A stretch of 64,000 nucleotides of DNA from JAJDFU01 sp964641965 (GCA_964641965.1 CAZXLD010000007.1:1-64000); one strand, 5' to 3'. Positions 34,442 through 43,764 are shown, numbered from the stretch's first letter. The notes: generated from the letters alone by a model not told the origin. Numbers and translations are program-made.

Positions 34442-34966
34442 TCAGCAAGCCTGATTTGCCACTTTAACCTGGTCCAGGAACCCGCGCACCTCTCTGTTGC
34501 TACGGAGCACAATAACCTCCTTCTCTTTGTCAACCTGGGCAAGGTGTTTCAAGAGAGTAGGCTTTTTGTCCTTTTGAAACCGGTATACGTACTTAATAAA
34601 ATCCCAGTCAAACCGCTCTGGGCATCCTGGTGCAGAATCCGGGCGGACTTGTCCATGATGAATAATTACTCTCTTGAGTACTCGATACAAGCAAGTCCAC
34701 CGGGATCGGTCCAGGAAAATAATGGTATCCGCTTTTGCTATACGCTGAACCATGGTGCCGCCATAGTTTCCGTCAATGATCCATCTATCCCTACTCAGCA
34801 AAAGTTGCATCTTTTCAACCCATTTTGCCTTGGTTGGCTCTTGCCAACCCGGATAATAGTACTCCTGATCCAAATGAATTAAAGGCAAGCCCGTACGTTG
34901 ATGTAATACTCTGGCCATGGTACTTTTGCCAGCTCCACAGCAACCAATTATAAGTACTCGATTCAT
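34442..34966 (-). CDS. P-loop kinase, FlaR-like (topology modulation-like)
   Basis: A 174-residue P-loop NTPase related to shikimate/adenylate-type kinases and the proteins annotated as FlaR or topology modulation. The Walker A is GCCGAGKSTMA near residues 8-18; HLDQEYYYPGW follows at about residue 31, and WIIDGNYGG at about residue 63 is a family hallmark. IIFLDRSRW is the likely Walker B strand. The lid region has the basic GQVRPDSAPGCP turn. The substrate is unknown; the old DNA-topology label is not a demonstrated function. Not operonic with its neighbours by spacing. Confidence 0.8.
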   Translation of the reverse strand: MNRVLIIGCCGAGKSTMARVLHQRTGLPLIHLDQEYYYPGWQEPTKAKWVEKMQLLLSRDRWIIDGNYGGTMVQRIAKADTIIFLDRSRWTCLYRVLKRVIIHHGQVRPDSAPGCPERFDWDFIKYVYRFQKDKKPTLLKHLAQVDKEKEVIVLRSNREVRGFLDQVKVANQAC

Positions 34967-35204
34967 AAGATGATTGACTAGCTACGCCAGGTACAACCAC
35001 CAAATAGAGAATAAAATTCAACAAGCTGGATGTCGAAGCTTAACGGATCCCATATTCCGTGTAGACTACATAAAAAAAGACTCTGAAATTGAGCCTTTTA
35101 CTAGAATATCTAGAGTAGCCCCATTGATTGGGGAAAAATGGTTGGGGAGGACCAAGCCTCCCCTTGGGGTCAACAGGGGATTCAAAATTCCTACAAAACG
35201 CCTT

Positions 35205-35432
35205 CTATCCTTTGGCAGGCCCACTGGCTTCTACCGGACAAGTCCGCATGCCAAACAGTGCATAGATGGGGCAGAAGCTCACAAAACTGGTTAAAGCCAA
35301 AATCCCACCAGCTACTAATAACACGATTCCCAGAACTCCAGGAATGATGTTGGTAAAAAAGAAGAGAATGGCCACAGTTGCAAAAATGAGAATGCGTACA
35401 ATCCGGTCTGCAATACCCATATTTTTTTTCAT
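35205..35432 (-). CDS. DUF2892 family small membrane protein
   Basis: A 75-residue protein with two hydrophobic segments (ILIFATVAILFFF and VLGIVLLVAGGILALTSFV), an N-terminal NMGIADRIVRI motif and a Cys-containing C-terminus (SFCPIYALFGMRTC). This is the DUF2892 / YgaP-like membrane domain. In Bacteroidota these genes often lie near Crp/Fnr regulators and rhodanese or sulfur genes; here a Crp/Fnr regulator gene sits 108 bp upstream on the same strand. The biochemical role is unknown; inner-membrane location follows from the helices. Confidence 0.85.
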   Translation of the reverse strand: MKKNMGIADRIVRILIFATVAILFFFTNIIPGVLGIVLLVAGGILALTSFVSFCPIYALFGMRTCPVEASGPAKG

Positions 35433-35540
35433 GATAGAACGATTTAAACAAGTGAGAGTAAAAAGCTTCCCGCTAGGTAGGCTTCTATATGATTGACAAT
35501 CAAAATTAAGGGAGGAAAGCCAGGTAAGCAGTGACTAAGG

Positions 35541-36161
35541 TTACATCTCGATCACTCTAATTTGATGCCCAATTTGTTCCAGCTTTCCCTCCTTCTCCAG
35601 TTTTTTGACCAGACGGGAAATAACTTCCCTGGAGGTTCCCAGTTCAAATGCAATCTGTTTGTGGGCCACTTTGAGCGGGTTCTTCTTTGTCAGCTGGACT
35701 TTCTGGACGAGATAGTTCATTACCCGAGTTTCCAGTCGATCAAACAGGAGATGATTGATCGTATCTAGCAATTCACTGTAACGCTGATTGTATAGTTGAA
35801 AGAAAAAAGTATTGATATCGGGATAATTCTTCCTCCATTCTGCCATGTAATCTGCAGGGATAAGCAGCACTTCGCTTTCTTCCTCGGTAACAGCGAAGAT
35901 ATGGCATCGCTCATTTTGAATACTTGCGGCAAAAGACATGACACAACTCTCTCCAGGTTCGATGTAATAGAGTAGTAACTCCCGATCCTCATGGCGAGTA
36001 AATACTTTGATCAAGCCTTCCAATACCACCGGTATCACCTTAATAAATTGACCTTCTTTGATCAATTTTGTGCCTTGCGGGAATCGCTGCACCTTACCAA
36101 CCTGCTCCAGGTCTTCGCGAAATGGACGAGGTAAATGGGGAAATAAATTTCGGACCTCCAT
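35541..36161 (-). CDS. Crp/Fnr-family transcription regulator
   Basis: A 206-residue regulator. An N-terminal cyclic-nucleotide-binding-like jelly roll (about 15-125, with QRFPQGTKLIKEGQ, the GLIKVF strand and YIEPGESCVMSF) leads through a long dimer helix (NHLLFDRLETRVMNYL) to a winged HTH of the Crp type (VAHKQIAFELGTSREVISRLVKKLEKEG). The jelly roll does not show the exact cAMP phosphate motif, so the ligand is uncertain. I chose the ATG at 36161 over the TTG at 36182 because copy B of the dispersed repeat begins just upstream. It precedes the DUF2892 gene, its likely target. Confidence 0.88.
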   Translation of the reverse strand: MEVRNLFPHLPRPFREDLEQVGKVQRFPQGTKLIKEGQFIKVIPVVLEGLIKVFTRHEDRELLLYYIEPGESCVMSFAASIQNERCHIFAVTEEESEVLLIPADYMAEWRKNYPDINTFFFQLYNQRYSELLDTINHLLFDRLETRVMNYLVQKVQLTKKNPLKVAHKQIAFELGTSREVISRLVKKLEKEGKLEQIGHQIRVIEM

Positions 36162-36177
36162 AGGCGTTAGTTGTACC

Positions 36178-36351
36178 GACAATCCATCTTGTGGAAAAGT
36201 CCATTTATCACTAAATTCTTTGCGCCCTTAGCGCCTTCGTAGGGTTCTTCGCGGTTTATATGGGAAGTTCCCTATTCACCGCAAAGTACGCAAAGGAGCT
36301 GCCAAGTACACAAAGAAGAAATGATCAACCCTAAGTTCGCTTGTCAGTACA
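36178..36351 (-). repeat. Dispersed ~170-bp intergenic repeat, copy B
   Basis: Reverse-complement counterpart of 10367-10538. Written on the - strand it shows TTGATCATTTCTTCTTTG, ATATAAACCGCGAAGAA and TTTTCCACAAGATGGATT in the same order as copy A. It ends 17 bp upstream of the Crp/Fnr ATG, so it occupies that gene's leader and promoter region. The remaining gap to 36617 shows nothing else clear. Confidence 0.85.
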
Positions 36352-36617
36352 GTTAGTTACTAAAGGTTAAGAGGAAATGGGGGTATTGCCAGTATTTAAG
36401 CCATTCCCCATTTTTTAACAATGATGCCCAGGTTAAAAGTGCTAGCATGGAAGGGATATTATTAGTAATTATGACGTCGCTGTTTCCAAAAGCTTAGGCC
36501 CAAAGTACCCTTCCGGAAGATAGCTATTTTACCCCCAATGCCGAGCATAGATCATTCACCGTTCCTAGGCAGGCCAGGTTGAATTTGTATCTTAAGGAAG
36601 ATCAACAACCAGGAACC

Positions 36618-37715
36618 ATGGCTCGATTATCCAGAAGAAAATTTATCCGCACCAGCGGTCAGGCTGCCCTTTCCGTAGCTGTCCTACCTTCCTACCTGCC
36701 CGGTTTGATTTCTCCTACAAAAGAGTCCTTGGGGGTAGCGCTAGTTGGGCTCGGGTATTATAGTACAGACCTTTTAGCGCCGGCATTACAACTAACCAAG
36801 CATTGTACATTAAAGGGAATTGTTACCGGAAGCCCCTGGAAAATTCCGATCTGGCAGCAAAAATATGGGATAAAAGACGCAAATGTCTACAACTATGAAA
36901 ACATGCACCAGATTGCCAACAATCCGGACATTGATATAATCTATATCGTTTTACCAACAGGCTTGCACAGTAAATACAGCGTTATTGCTGCAGAAGCCGG
37001 CAAGCACGTATGGTGCGAAAAACCAATGGCCCGAACAGCGAAAGAATGCCAGGCCATAATAGACGCCTGCCGCAGCAATAAGGTTAAGCTGAGTATTGGT
37101 TATCGCATGCAACACGAACCCAACACAAAGACTATTATCCAGTATGCAAAATCTAAGCCCTTTGGCAAAATCCAAACGTTGGTAGCGGAGGCCGGCTATT
37201 TTGACGGTCGAAGTGATCATTGGAAGCAGAATAAAGCATTGGGTGGAGGAGCGATGTACGACATGGGGGTTTATCCGCTAAATGCAGCTCGATATGCCAC
37301 TGGAGAGGAGCCGATTGCCGTTACGGCCAGCCATTCTACCAATCGACCAACAATCTACTACGAAGTAGATGAGACTACCGAGTTTCGGTTAGAATTTCCA
37401 TCCGGAGCCATTGCACAGGGGGCAACCAGTTTGGGTAAATCCATGAATACGCTGAGAATGACCTGTGAACAGGGGTGGTATGAGTTGGCTCCTTTTCAAT
37501 CTTACTCGGGCATCCGAGGTAAAGCCAGCGATGGTTCCCGTTTCCAGAAAAAAGTACCGAATCAACAAGCTCGGCAAATGGATGACGATGCAATCGCAAT
37601 TAAGGAAAATAACGATGTCCTTGTCCCTGGTGAAGAAGGGCTTCGAGATATAAGAATTGTAGAGGCAATCTATCAGGCCGCTAAAACCGAAAAACGAGTT
37701 GAATTGGGTGGCTGA
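36618..37715 (+). CDS. Gfo/Idh/MocA oxidoreductase with Tat signal
   Basis: A secreted NAD(P)-dependent sugar or polyol oxidoreductase of about 365 residues. The twin-arginine signal LSRRKFIRTSGQAALSVAVLP begins directly after the ATG at 36618 (the ORF extends from a TTG, less likely); GGTAAC-free, with an AGGAACC before it. The Rossmann domain has VALVGLGYYSTDLLAP, the cofactor-end motif VWCEKPMARTAKEC gives the conserved EKP Lys, and the C-terminal domain has GGGAMYDMGVYPLNAAR. It resembles glucose-fructose oxidoreductases. Its substrate is not readable; no sugar cluster is adjacent. Confidence 0.87.
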   Translation: MARLSRRKFIRTSGQAALSVAVLPSYLPGLISPTKESLGVALVGLGYYSTDLLAPALQLTKHCTLKGIVTGSPWKIPIWQQKYGIKDANVYNYENMHQIANNPDIDIIYIVLPTGLHSKYSVIAAEAGKHVWCEKPMARTAKECQAIIDACRSNKVKLSIGYRMQHEPNTKTIIQYAKSKPFGKIQTLVAEAGYFDGRSDHWKQNKALGGGAMYDMGVYPLNAARYATGEEPIAVTASHSTNRPTIYYEVDETTEFRLEFPSGAIAQGATSLGKSMNTLRMTCEQGWYELAPFQSYSGIRGKASDGSRFQKKVPNQQARQMDDDAIAIKENNDVLVPGEEGLRDIRIVEAIYQAAKTEKRVELGG

Positions 37716-37776
37716 ACCATTAGGGCATTCATATCGTATCCTTACTTCCCTCCCATTCTCGTATTACATAATCCAT

Positions 37777-38247
37777 CTATTTGCGTCCCAGCCCAAGTTC
37801 CTCTTTATTCAATATATCATAATCCTCGGCACGAGGCATGAGGTCCATAGCATCCTCCACGATTTCAAGGAGTGGGTTCAGGATCTTTCGCTGGTCAAGG
37901 TCCATCCAGCAAATAGTAAGTTCGCTGTAGGCGACCAAGGTGGTATCCCGGTACATTTCATGGCCAATCCGAGCAAATAGTCCATCCTCACTCCGGCCCA
38001 GCAATTCCAGATTTACCATAACCTGTTCGCCAGCGCGTAGCTCTTTAAAGTAATAGAAAATTTCATTCAGGACTGCAGGCCCGATTTTCATATCACCTAA
38101 TACATGCTCATCCAAACCTTGACCCCTGAAAAATGTCATTCGGGTTTCGTTCATCATGGCCATGTAAGCGGTATTTGCCACATGGGCATTCGAATCCAGA
38201 TCATTCCAGGAAATCTGGAAGGTCCGGGAAAAGGGTAGCTGAACCAT
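37777..38247 (-). CDS. Acyl-CoA thioesterase (4HBT family)
   Basis: A hotdog-fold thioesterase of about 156 residues. The YbgC/4HBT signature is FQISWNDLDSNAHVANTAYM near residues 10-30, where the Asp region supplies the catalytic acid. NEIFYYFKELRAGEQVMVNLELLG and the strand GLFARIGHEMYRD are the core sheet. The ORF opens with GTG at 38256, but the ATG at 38247 is preferred. It hydrolyses acyl-CoA or hydroxybenzoyl-CoA thioesters. It converges with the Gfo/Idh gene, 61 bp away, and is not clearly operonic. Confidence 0.85.
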   Translation of the reverse strand: MVQLPFSRTFQISWNDLDSNAHVANTAYMAMMNETRMTFFRGQGLDEHVLGDMKIGPAVLNEIFYYFKELRAGEQVMVNLELLGRSEDGLFARIGHEMYRDTTLVAYSELTICWMDLDQRKILNPLLEIVEDAMDLMPRAEDYDILNKEELGLGRK

Positions 38248-38352
38248 TCTTACCACTTATTTGAGGATGGAAGGTACAACCATTGCGCTACTTCAAGGCA
38301 GCATCAGCTGCTTCGGTATGGGTATGGAATTCAAAGTGCTGCTTTTCAGCAA

Positions 38353-38829
38353 TCAATTGTTCCAAAATACGTACCCATTTAAGGAAATTGCCAGAACCAA
38401 CCATACCACATATGGCAGGAGGAGAAAACTCTTTTGATGGAGGTGTTTCCATTCCCCAATCATCAAAGTGAATAGTACCAGAAGAAGTAAGACTAATATT
38501 ATCAAACCTGGAAGTATAAGATGAAGCCTGAAAAAGATTGGATTCCAGGAAACATTTAACAGGACTGCCGCTACAAAAAGGCCAATCACCCAAAAGGACC
38601 AATTGGCCCGATATAGATATGCCAGGTAAATGGAAAAGCAGAGCATGATGGTGAACCAGGCGGCACCGAACACCCAGCCCGGAGGCGTCCAGGGAGCCCG
38701 ATCTAGAGAAAGGTACCAATCGCTGGACGGGCCTCCGCCCTGTAGCAGGCCGCCAATGGCCAGCCCCCCGAAATTGATCAGGAGAAAGAACCCGAGGAGC
38801 ACATAAAATCGGGTGGGCTCAGCTTCCAT
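38353..38829 (-). CDS. tspO: TspO/MBR family protein
   Basis: A five-helix inner-membrane protein of about 158 residues of the TspO (tryptophan-rich sensory protein) family, which binds porphyrins, haem and related ligands. Seen in order are GGLLQGGGPSSDWYLSL with DRAPWTPPGW in the first extramembrane loop, GAAWFTIMLCFSIYLAYLYR, NVSWNPIFFRLHL, and the ending VVWLVLAISLNGYVFWNN. The ATG at 38829 is chosen because the longer ORF adds a basic tail that belongs to the upstream gene's frame neighbourhood. The upstream CarboxypepD_reg-like gene ends 10 bp before this start, so the two are probably cotranscribed. Confidence 0.88.
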   Translation of the reverse strand: MEAEPTRFYVLLGFFLLINFGGLAIGGLLQGGGPSSDWYLSLDRAPWTPPGWVFGAAWFTIMLCFSIYLAYLYRANWSFWVIGLFVAAVLLNVSWNPIFFRLHLILPGLIILVLLLLVLFTLMIGEWKHLHQKSFLLLPYVVWLVLAISLNGYVFWNN

Positions 38830-38839
38830 AGGGGACGTT

Positions 38840-39541
38840 TTACTGGTTATTTGCCTTTTTCCTTTTCTTCTTGTGCGTTCCCTTCTTTTTTCCTTTCTGT
38901 TTACCGCTCTTCGCGCAGGTGCCTGCATACTGAAGGGGGACCTCCAGGTAGAGTATACCTACATCGGGAAGAATGGGCCTTTTGTACTCCATGCCATCAT
39001 CGCCGATCTCCAGCAAAGCTATGCCAGGGGGAACAGTTAATGCAACCCGGCCGTCTAAATCCGAGATCGTTCCGAAAACCTCATCTTTACTATAGGCAAT
39101 AATCCCGGCGCCGATGAGGGGTTCGTTAAAATGGCTGTTTTCCCATTTCCATCCCGGACAGGTTTCCCCCCGGTCTATCATACGCCCGATAATCCGAAGG
39201 GAGTCCTTCAGGAGAGTACTCTTCTCTCTGTTTTTGGTTTGTTCCCGAACCTTGTTGATCAGCATGACATTAAAGGGCCCTTCTCCAGGGATCGCCATAC
39301 GTTCGATCGACCAGTAAAAGGAGGTATCCCCGACAAAAGAAAGGCTGTCGGCGGAATAGGGCAGATCGATCCGGTAGAAGCCGTTTTCATCAGTCTGTAC
39401 CGACCGGTCCGAACCAGGCAGCCGAACCTCTACCCCGGCAACTGGATCTGCCCATTCATTAAAGATCTGCCCGGCGGCCGAGCGCTGTGCCAATAGTGTA
39501 CCACCAAATAGTAATAATGAAAAGTGCAGTAAAACCTGCAT
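38840..39541 (-). CDS. Exported CarboxypepD_reg-like protein with lysine-rich tail
   Basis: A secreted protein of about 233 residues. After a Sec signal (LLHFSLLLFGGTLLA) there are two regulatory-like beta domains: one with GVEVRLPGS and QTDENGFYRIDLP, the other with GAGIIAYSKDEVFGTISDLDG, both in the carboxypeptidase regulatory-domain style. The C-terminus is Lys-rich (KSGKQKGKKKG and HKKKRKKANN), an unusual tail for this fold. The role is unknown; membrane-surface binding of an anionic partner is only a guess. The TspO gene follows within 10 bp. Confidence 0.72.
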   Translation of the reverse strand: MQVLLHFSLLLFGGTLLAQRSAAGQIFNEWADPVAGVEVRLPGSDRSVQTDENGFYRIDLPYSADSLSFVGDTSFYWSIERMAIPGEGPFNVMLINKVREQTKNREKSTLLKDSLRIIGRMIDRGETCPGWKWENSHFNEPLIGAGIIAYSKDEVFGTISDLDGRVALTVPPGIALLEIGDDGMEYKRPILPDVGILYLEVPLQYAGTCAKSGKQKGKKKGTHKKKRKKANNQ

Positions 39542-39679
39542 AGGTGAATTAGGTGTAAGTGTGGAAGTGAGCATAGGGCAAGAAACTGGATAGTCAGGTA
39601 CAAAACAACTCCATGAAACCCCAGCGGCGTTTCAGACCAAGCTATTCAATCTTGGGTGATTAAAAAGGGAACCCTGCGA

Positions 39680-39889
39680 TCAGCTAACGGCATCCACCCG
39701 GAAGGAAATATTGCAGATAGCACCATAGCTGCTGATCTTTCCATCCTTAACGTGGGCCTTGATGTCCTTTACGTAGACGGAGTCAATATTCCGGACGGTG
39801 CGGGACACTTCTTCCACTGCATTCTCAATTGCTCCTTCAATACTCTTTTCAGAAATTCCTATTACTTCAATGACTTTTACGATGGCCAT
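39680..39889 (-). CDS. Dodecin family flavin-binding protein
   Basis: A 69-residue dodecin: a small protein that assembles into a hollow dodecamer and binds flavins. The pattern VKVIEVIGISEKSIEGAIENAVEEVSRTVRNI fits the family's first strand and long helix, and VKDIKAHVKDGKISSYGAI covers the second and third strands. Length and spacing are normal for the family. It is monocistronic. An intergenic stretch of 584 bp follows on the way to the tricorn gene. Confidence 0.9.
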   Translation of the reverse strand: MAIVKVIEVIGISEKSIEGAIENAVEEVSRTVRNIDSVYVKDIKAHVKDGKISSYGAICNISFRVDAVS

Positions 39890-40473
39890 AATGGATGGTT
39901 TTAAAAATTAGAAATTCCTACATAGTACCTAAAATTCAAGAAGGAATCAAGCCATAAGCCTATACCTATCCAGAATTCCCTGAAACGGAATGTTTCCTAA
40001 CCCAACAGGACCAGAATCTTTCCAACAATTGCATCCTTGGAGCGGATTTCCAGAATTACTTGAAATTCGGCCCTGGCTTGGTAATACAACTCATCTATAT
40101 AATAAACCGATTCCAATAGGAACTCCTTCTTCCTGTAGTTTCTTATAAATGGAAGTCCCACCTATTGGCGAGGAGGGATCGTCGAGAAGAGAGAATGGGC
40201 GAGGCAAAATAACTTGGATTAAAGGCCACCACACAGTATGGATTGACGGTTGTTAAGGCAAAGTGCCTGACTTAAAACCAAGATAGCATTACGTTTTCTC
40301 TCCTCCGACATTTACCGAAGGTGGTATATATTGTTAGGAGCAACCTTTCAGGGTGCTAAAAAAAGCCCAAAATTGGCAAATAACACCCTCGCAGGGTTTC
40401 AAATGACCCCAGCCCCAGGCCAAGTACGAAACAATTCTTATTTTCGGACTTGAACCAACCATTACTCGACTTC
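39890..40473. other. Long intergenic region before the tricorn gene
   Basis: A 584-bp stretch without a gene I can support. Its main feature is a pair of related inverted segments, AACCTTTCAGGGTG at 40343-40356 and CACCCTCGCAGGGTTT at 40385-40400, described as a repeat feature. The rest (39890-40340) is AT-rich with no convincing ORF, RNA structure or promoter. Confidence 0.45.
40343..40400. repeat. Inverted repeat element with ACCCT/AGGGT arms
   Basis: AACCTTTCAGGGTG (40343-40356) and CACCCTCGCAGGGTTT (40385-40400) are imperfect inverted repeats about 28 nt apart. Such AACCCTGAAAGGGTT-like motifs are dispersed in Bacteroidota genomes (from memory). Only one copy was noticed in this window. 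Confidence 0.45.
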
Positions 40474-43400
40474 ATGAAGAATCAATCCCTCCTGATCACC
40501 ATTTTACTTATTTGTTCGATCTTGATTGGCAAAGATCTATTTGGCCAAATAAGTGCCCGTTTATTTCAGCATCCGGATGTATCTGATGATTTGATCACCT
40601 TTGTATACGGTGGAGATATCTGGATAGCCCCGAAAGAAGGCGGGACCGCCATCAAATTAAGTTCTCCAGATGGCAACGAATCCTTTCCCCGTTTTTCTCC
40701 GGATGGAAGCCAGATCGCTTTTTCCGGAAATTATGATGGCAACACAGACATCTACGTCATTCCTGTCGGTGGAGGTATTCCAACCCGAGTAACCCACCAC
40801 GGAATGTCCGACCGCTTGTTGGATTGGTATCCAGATGGAAATCATCTGCTGTATGCCTCTAGTATGGAAAGTGGAAAACAGCGATTCAATCAATTCTACA
40901 AGATTAGCACCGAAGGTGGCTTACCTGAAAAACTACCCATTGCCTTGGGTGAATTCGGATCCCTCTCCCCTGATGGAACCCAACTTGTTTTTACAGATCG
41001 ATCCAGGATGTTCCGTACCTGGAAACGCTATGAAGGCGGTAGTGCTGCCGACATTTGGACCTTCAACCTAAACACCCTTGAATCCAAAAATATCACCGCC
41101 AATACCGCTAACGATGAACTTCCAATGTGGACTGGAGATAAGATTTACTACCTCTCGGATCAAGGGCCCAACCAACGGTTTAATTTGTGGGTGTATGAAA
41201 TGAATTCCGGCCAATCCCGGCAAGTAACGGAGTTTAAAGACGTGGATGTCCATTTTCCAGCCCATGGACAGCAGGAAATTGTATTTGAAGCAGGAGGAGA
41301 CATCCATTTACTGGATCTTTCCACAGAGCAAATCCGGAAAGTTGACATACAGGTCGTCTCTGACTTTACTGCCTTGCGCCCCAAGAAGGTAAAAACAGAA
41401 GACTATATTCAAAACATGACCCTCTCTCCAGATGGAAAGCGGGTAATCGTAGAAGCGAGAGGCGAACTCTTTTCGCTCCCTGCCGAAAAAGGATTTGTAC
41501 AAAATCTAACCCAGACCTCAGGTATTGCAGAACGCTACCCAGCTTGGTCGCCGGATGGTAAGAAGATCGCTTGCTGGAGTGATCGCTCCGGGGAATATGA
41601 ACTCACGCTTTTTGATGTTGAAACCGGTGAAGAAACCAAAGTCTCCGATCTGGGGCCAGGTTTTAGGTATCAGTTATTTTGGTCTCCCGATAGTAAGAAA
41701 GTCGCCTTTGTAGACCAGACCATGACTTTTTACGTCCATCATTTGGAAACCGGTGTTACTGATAAGGTTGATCAAGATATCAATCTCTTTGAAGGTGGCT
41801 TAAGAGGATGGAGCCCCAGTTGGTCCCCGGATAGTCGATGGATGGCCTATAACCGCACTTTAGAAAACGGCCACAGTGCCGTTTTCATGTACCACACTGA
41901 AAATAAGGAAGTCACTCAGGCCACTACTGGATTTTATAGTGATGGGCAACCTGTTTTTGGCCCGGACGGAGATTATTTGTTTCTCACAACGGATCGGGAA
42001 TTCAAGCCGGTCTATAGTGATTTTGACAATTCCTGGTCTTATCCCAACGCGACCCAGTTTGCCTTCATCACCTTGCGAAAAGATGTGCCTTCTCTGCTGA
42101 CACCCGAGAACGATGAAGTGGAAATCGAAGAAGAGGAGGAAGAGGAGGAAGAGGAACAGGTAGAAGCTGAAGAAGGAGGCGAAGCGGAAGCTGACGAAGA
42201 AGAGGATAAAATCGAAATTGAATTTGAGGGGTTTGAGCGAAGACTTGTAGTACTTCCACCACACGCCGGAAATACAGGTGGCATTGCAGCGGTAAAGGGG
42301 AAAATGATCTTTCTTCGATATCCCAATTCTGGATCGACAGGAGAAAAACCGTCTTTGCGTTATTTCGACTTTGAAGAACGAGAGGAAAAAACCATCATGA
42401 ACAATGTAAACGGCTTTGTGGTCAGTGCTGATGGTAAGAAGATCTTGGTTCGCCAGGGAAGACAAATGGGTGTGATTTCCATAGGGGCGGATAAGAAAAT
42501 GGATAAGAGCTTGGCTTTGAGTAACATGGAAATGATGTTAAACCCTAAGGAAGAATGGAAGCAAATCTTCAACGATTCCTGGCGGTTTCAGCGTGATTTT
42601 TTCTACGATACCAACATGCATGGCGTGGATTGGGATGCCATCCGAGTTCAATATGGAGCCCTGGTGAAGGATGCTACTTCCCGGAATGATTTAAATTTCA
42701 TCTTGGGTGAAATGATCGGTGAGCTCAATGCCTCTCATACCTACAGAGGCGGGGGAGACCAGGAAACCCCTAAAAACAAGGCTGTAGGTTATTTGGGAGT
42801 CGATTGGGCGAAAGAGGGTGGCCAGTTCAAAATTAAATCGATAATTCGTGGCGCTCCTTGGGACAATGAGGCCCGATCGCCATTGGATGAGCCTGGAGTT
42901 GCTATCGCTGAGGGAGATTTTGTCTTGGCTGTGAACGGCATGAAATTGGCTGATTTTAGCGATCCTTGGGCAGCGTTTGAAGGCCTCGCCGGTAAAACCG
43001 TAGAGTTAACGGTAAATGATAAACCATCCATGGATGGAGCTACCAAAACAGTTGTTAAAACCTTGCGCAGCGAGACGCGACTTCGAAACCTGGCTTGGAT
43101 CAACGCTAACCGCAAGCGCGTAGAAGAGGCGTCCAATGGGAAAATCGGGTATATTTATGTGCCCAGTACCGGCATCGATGGCCAAAATGAACTGGTTCGA
43201 CAATTTTACGGACAGTGGAATAAAGAAGGATTGATCATTGACGAACGCTTCAATAATGGAGGGCAGATTCCGGATCGATTTATTGAACTGCTGAATCGAA
43301 AGCCATTGGCGTACTGGTCGGTCAGAGACGGTGAAAACTGGCAGTGGCCGCCTGTTGCCCACTTCGGAAGTATGGCGATGTTGATCAATGGCTGGGCAGG

Positions 43401-43755
43401 GTCTGGCGGCGATGCCTTCCCGGATTACTTCCGAAAAGCCGAGCTTGGCCCGCTGATTGGAGCCCGCACCTGGGGTGGATTGATCGGTATCTCTGGTGCC
43501 CCTAGCTTAATTGATGGTGGTGTGGTTACCGTACCAACATTCCGAATGTACAATCCGGATGGGACTTGGTTCAAGGAAGGCCATGGAGTAGATCCGGATA
43601 TTGAAGTTCCGGAAGACCCTACCCAATTAGCTAAGGGTGTGGATACCCAATTGGAAAAAGCAATCGAGGATGTACTTCGCCGCATTAAAGAAAATGGGCC
43701 GCTTCATCCCGAAGAACCTTCCAAAGAGGATCGATCTCGTGTAATTCGACCTTAA
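40474..43755 (+). CDS. Tricorn-type S41 protease
   Basis: A secreted or periplasmic tricorn protease homologue of 1093 residues. A Sec signal precedes two beta-propellers carrying repeated S-P-D-G/S-P-D-S turns (SPDGSQIAFS, SPDGKKIACWS, SPDSKKVAFV), then a PDZ-like part and the S41 core. The nucleophile is S977 in NGWAGSGGDAFPDYF. An acidic stretch (DNA 42110-42240) with more than ten consecutive Glu is inserted between propeller and protease. The ATG at 40474 (MKNQSLLITIL) is preferred over the TTG at 40450. It digests oligopeptides. A strong hairpin terminator follows the stop. Confidence 0.92.
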   Translation: MKNQSLLITILLICSILIGKDLFGQISARLFQHPDVSDDLITFVYGGDIWIAPKEGGTAIKLSSPDGNESFPRFSPDGSQIAFSGNYDGNTDIYVIPVGGGIPTRVTHHGMSDRLLDWYPDGNHLLYASSMESGKQRFNQFYKISTEGGLPEKLPIALGEFGSLSPDGTQLVFTDRSRMFRTWKRYEGGSAADIWTFNLNTLESKNITANTANDELPMWTGDKIYYLSDQGPNQRFNLWVYEMNSGQSRQVTEFKDVDVHFPAHGQQEIVFEAGGDIHLLDLSTEQIRKVDIQVVSDFTALRPKKVKTEDYIQNMTLSPDGKRVIVEARGELFSLPAEKGFVQNLTQTSGIAERYPAWSPDGKKIACWSDRSGEYELTLFDVETGEETKVSDLGPGFRYQLFWSPDSKKVAFVDQTMTFYVHHLETGVTDKVDQDINLFEGGLRGWSPSWSPDSRWMAYNRTLENGHSAVFMYHTENKEVTQATTGFYSDGQPVFGPDGDYLFLTTDREFKPVYSDFDNSWSYPNATQFAFITLRKDVPSLLTPENDEVEIEEEEEEEEEEQVEAEEGGEAEADEEEDKIEIEFEGFERRLVVLPPHAGNTGGIAAVKGKMIFLRYPNSGSTGEKPSLRYFDFEEREEKTIMNNVNGFVVSADGKKILVRQGRQMGVISIGADKKMDKSLALSNMEMMLNPKEEWKQIFNDSWRFQRDFFYDTNMHGVDWDAIRVQYGALVKDATSRNDLNFILGEMIGELNASHTYRGGGDQETPKNKAVGYLGVDWAKEGGQFKIKSIIRGAPWDNEARSPLDEPGVAIAEGDFVLAVNGMKLADFSDPWAAFEGLAGKTVELTVNDKPSMDGATKTVVKTLRSETRLRNLAWINANRKRVEEASNGKIGYIYVPSTGIDGQNELVRQFYGQWNKEGLIIDERFNNGGQIPDRFIELLNRKPLAYWSVRDGENWQWPPVAHFGSMAMLINGWAGSGGDAFPDYFRKAELGPLIGARTWGGLIGISGAPSLIDGGVVTVPTFRMYNPDGTWFKEGHGVDPDIEVPEDPTQLAKGVDTQLEKAIEDVLRRIKENGPLHPEEPSKEDRSRVIRP

Positions 43756-43764
43756 TTAGGCCTC

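Noticed and set aside
38288..38719. 143-aa ORF overlapping TspO in another frame
   Set aside because: The TspO reading frame has clear family motifs over the same DNA; this is a shadow.
41860..42465. 201-aa ORF antisense to the tricorn gene
   Set aside because: Complement of a highly acidic coding region; the apparent long frame is a composition shadow.
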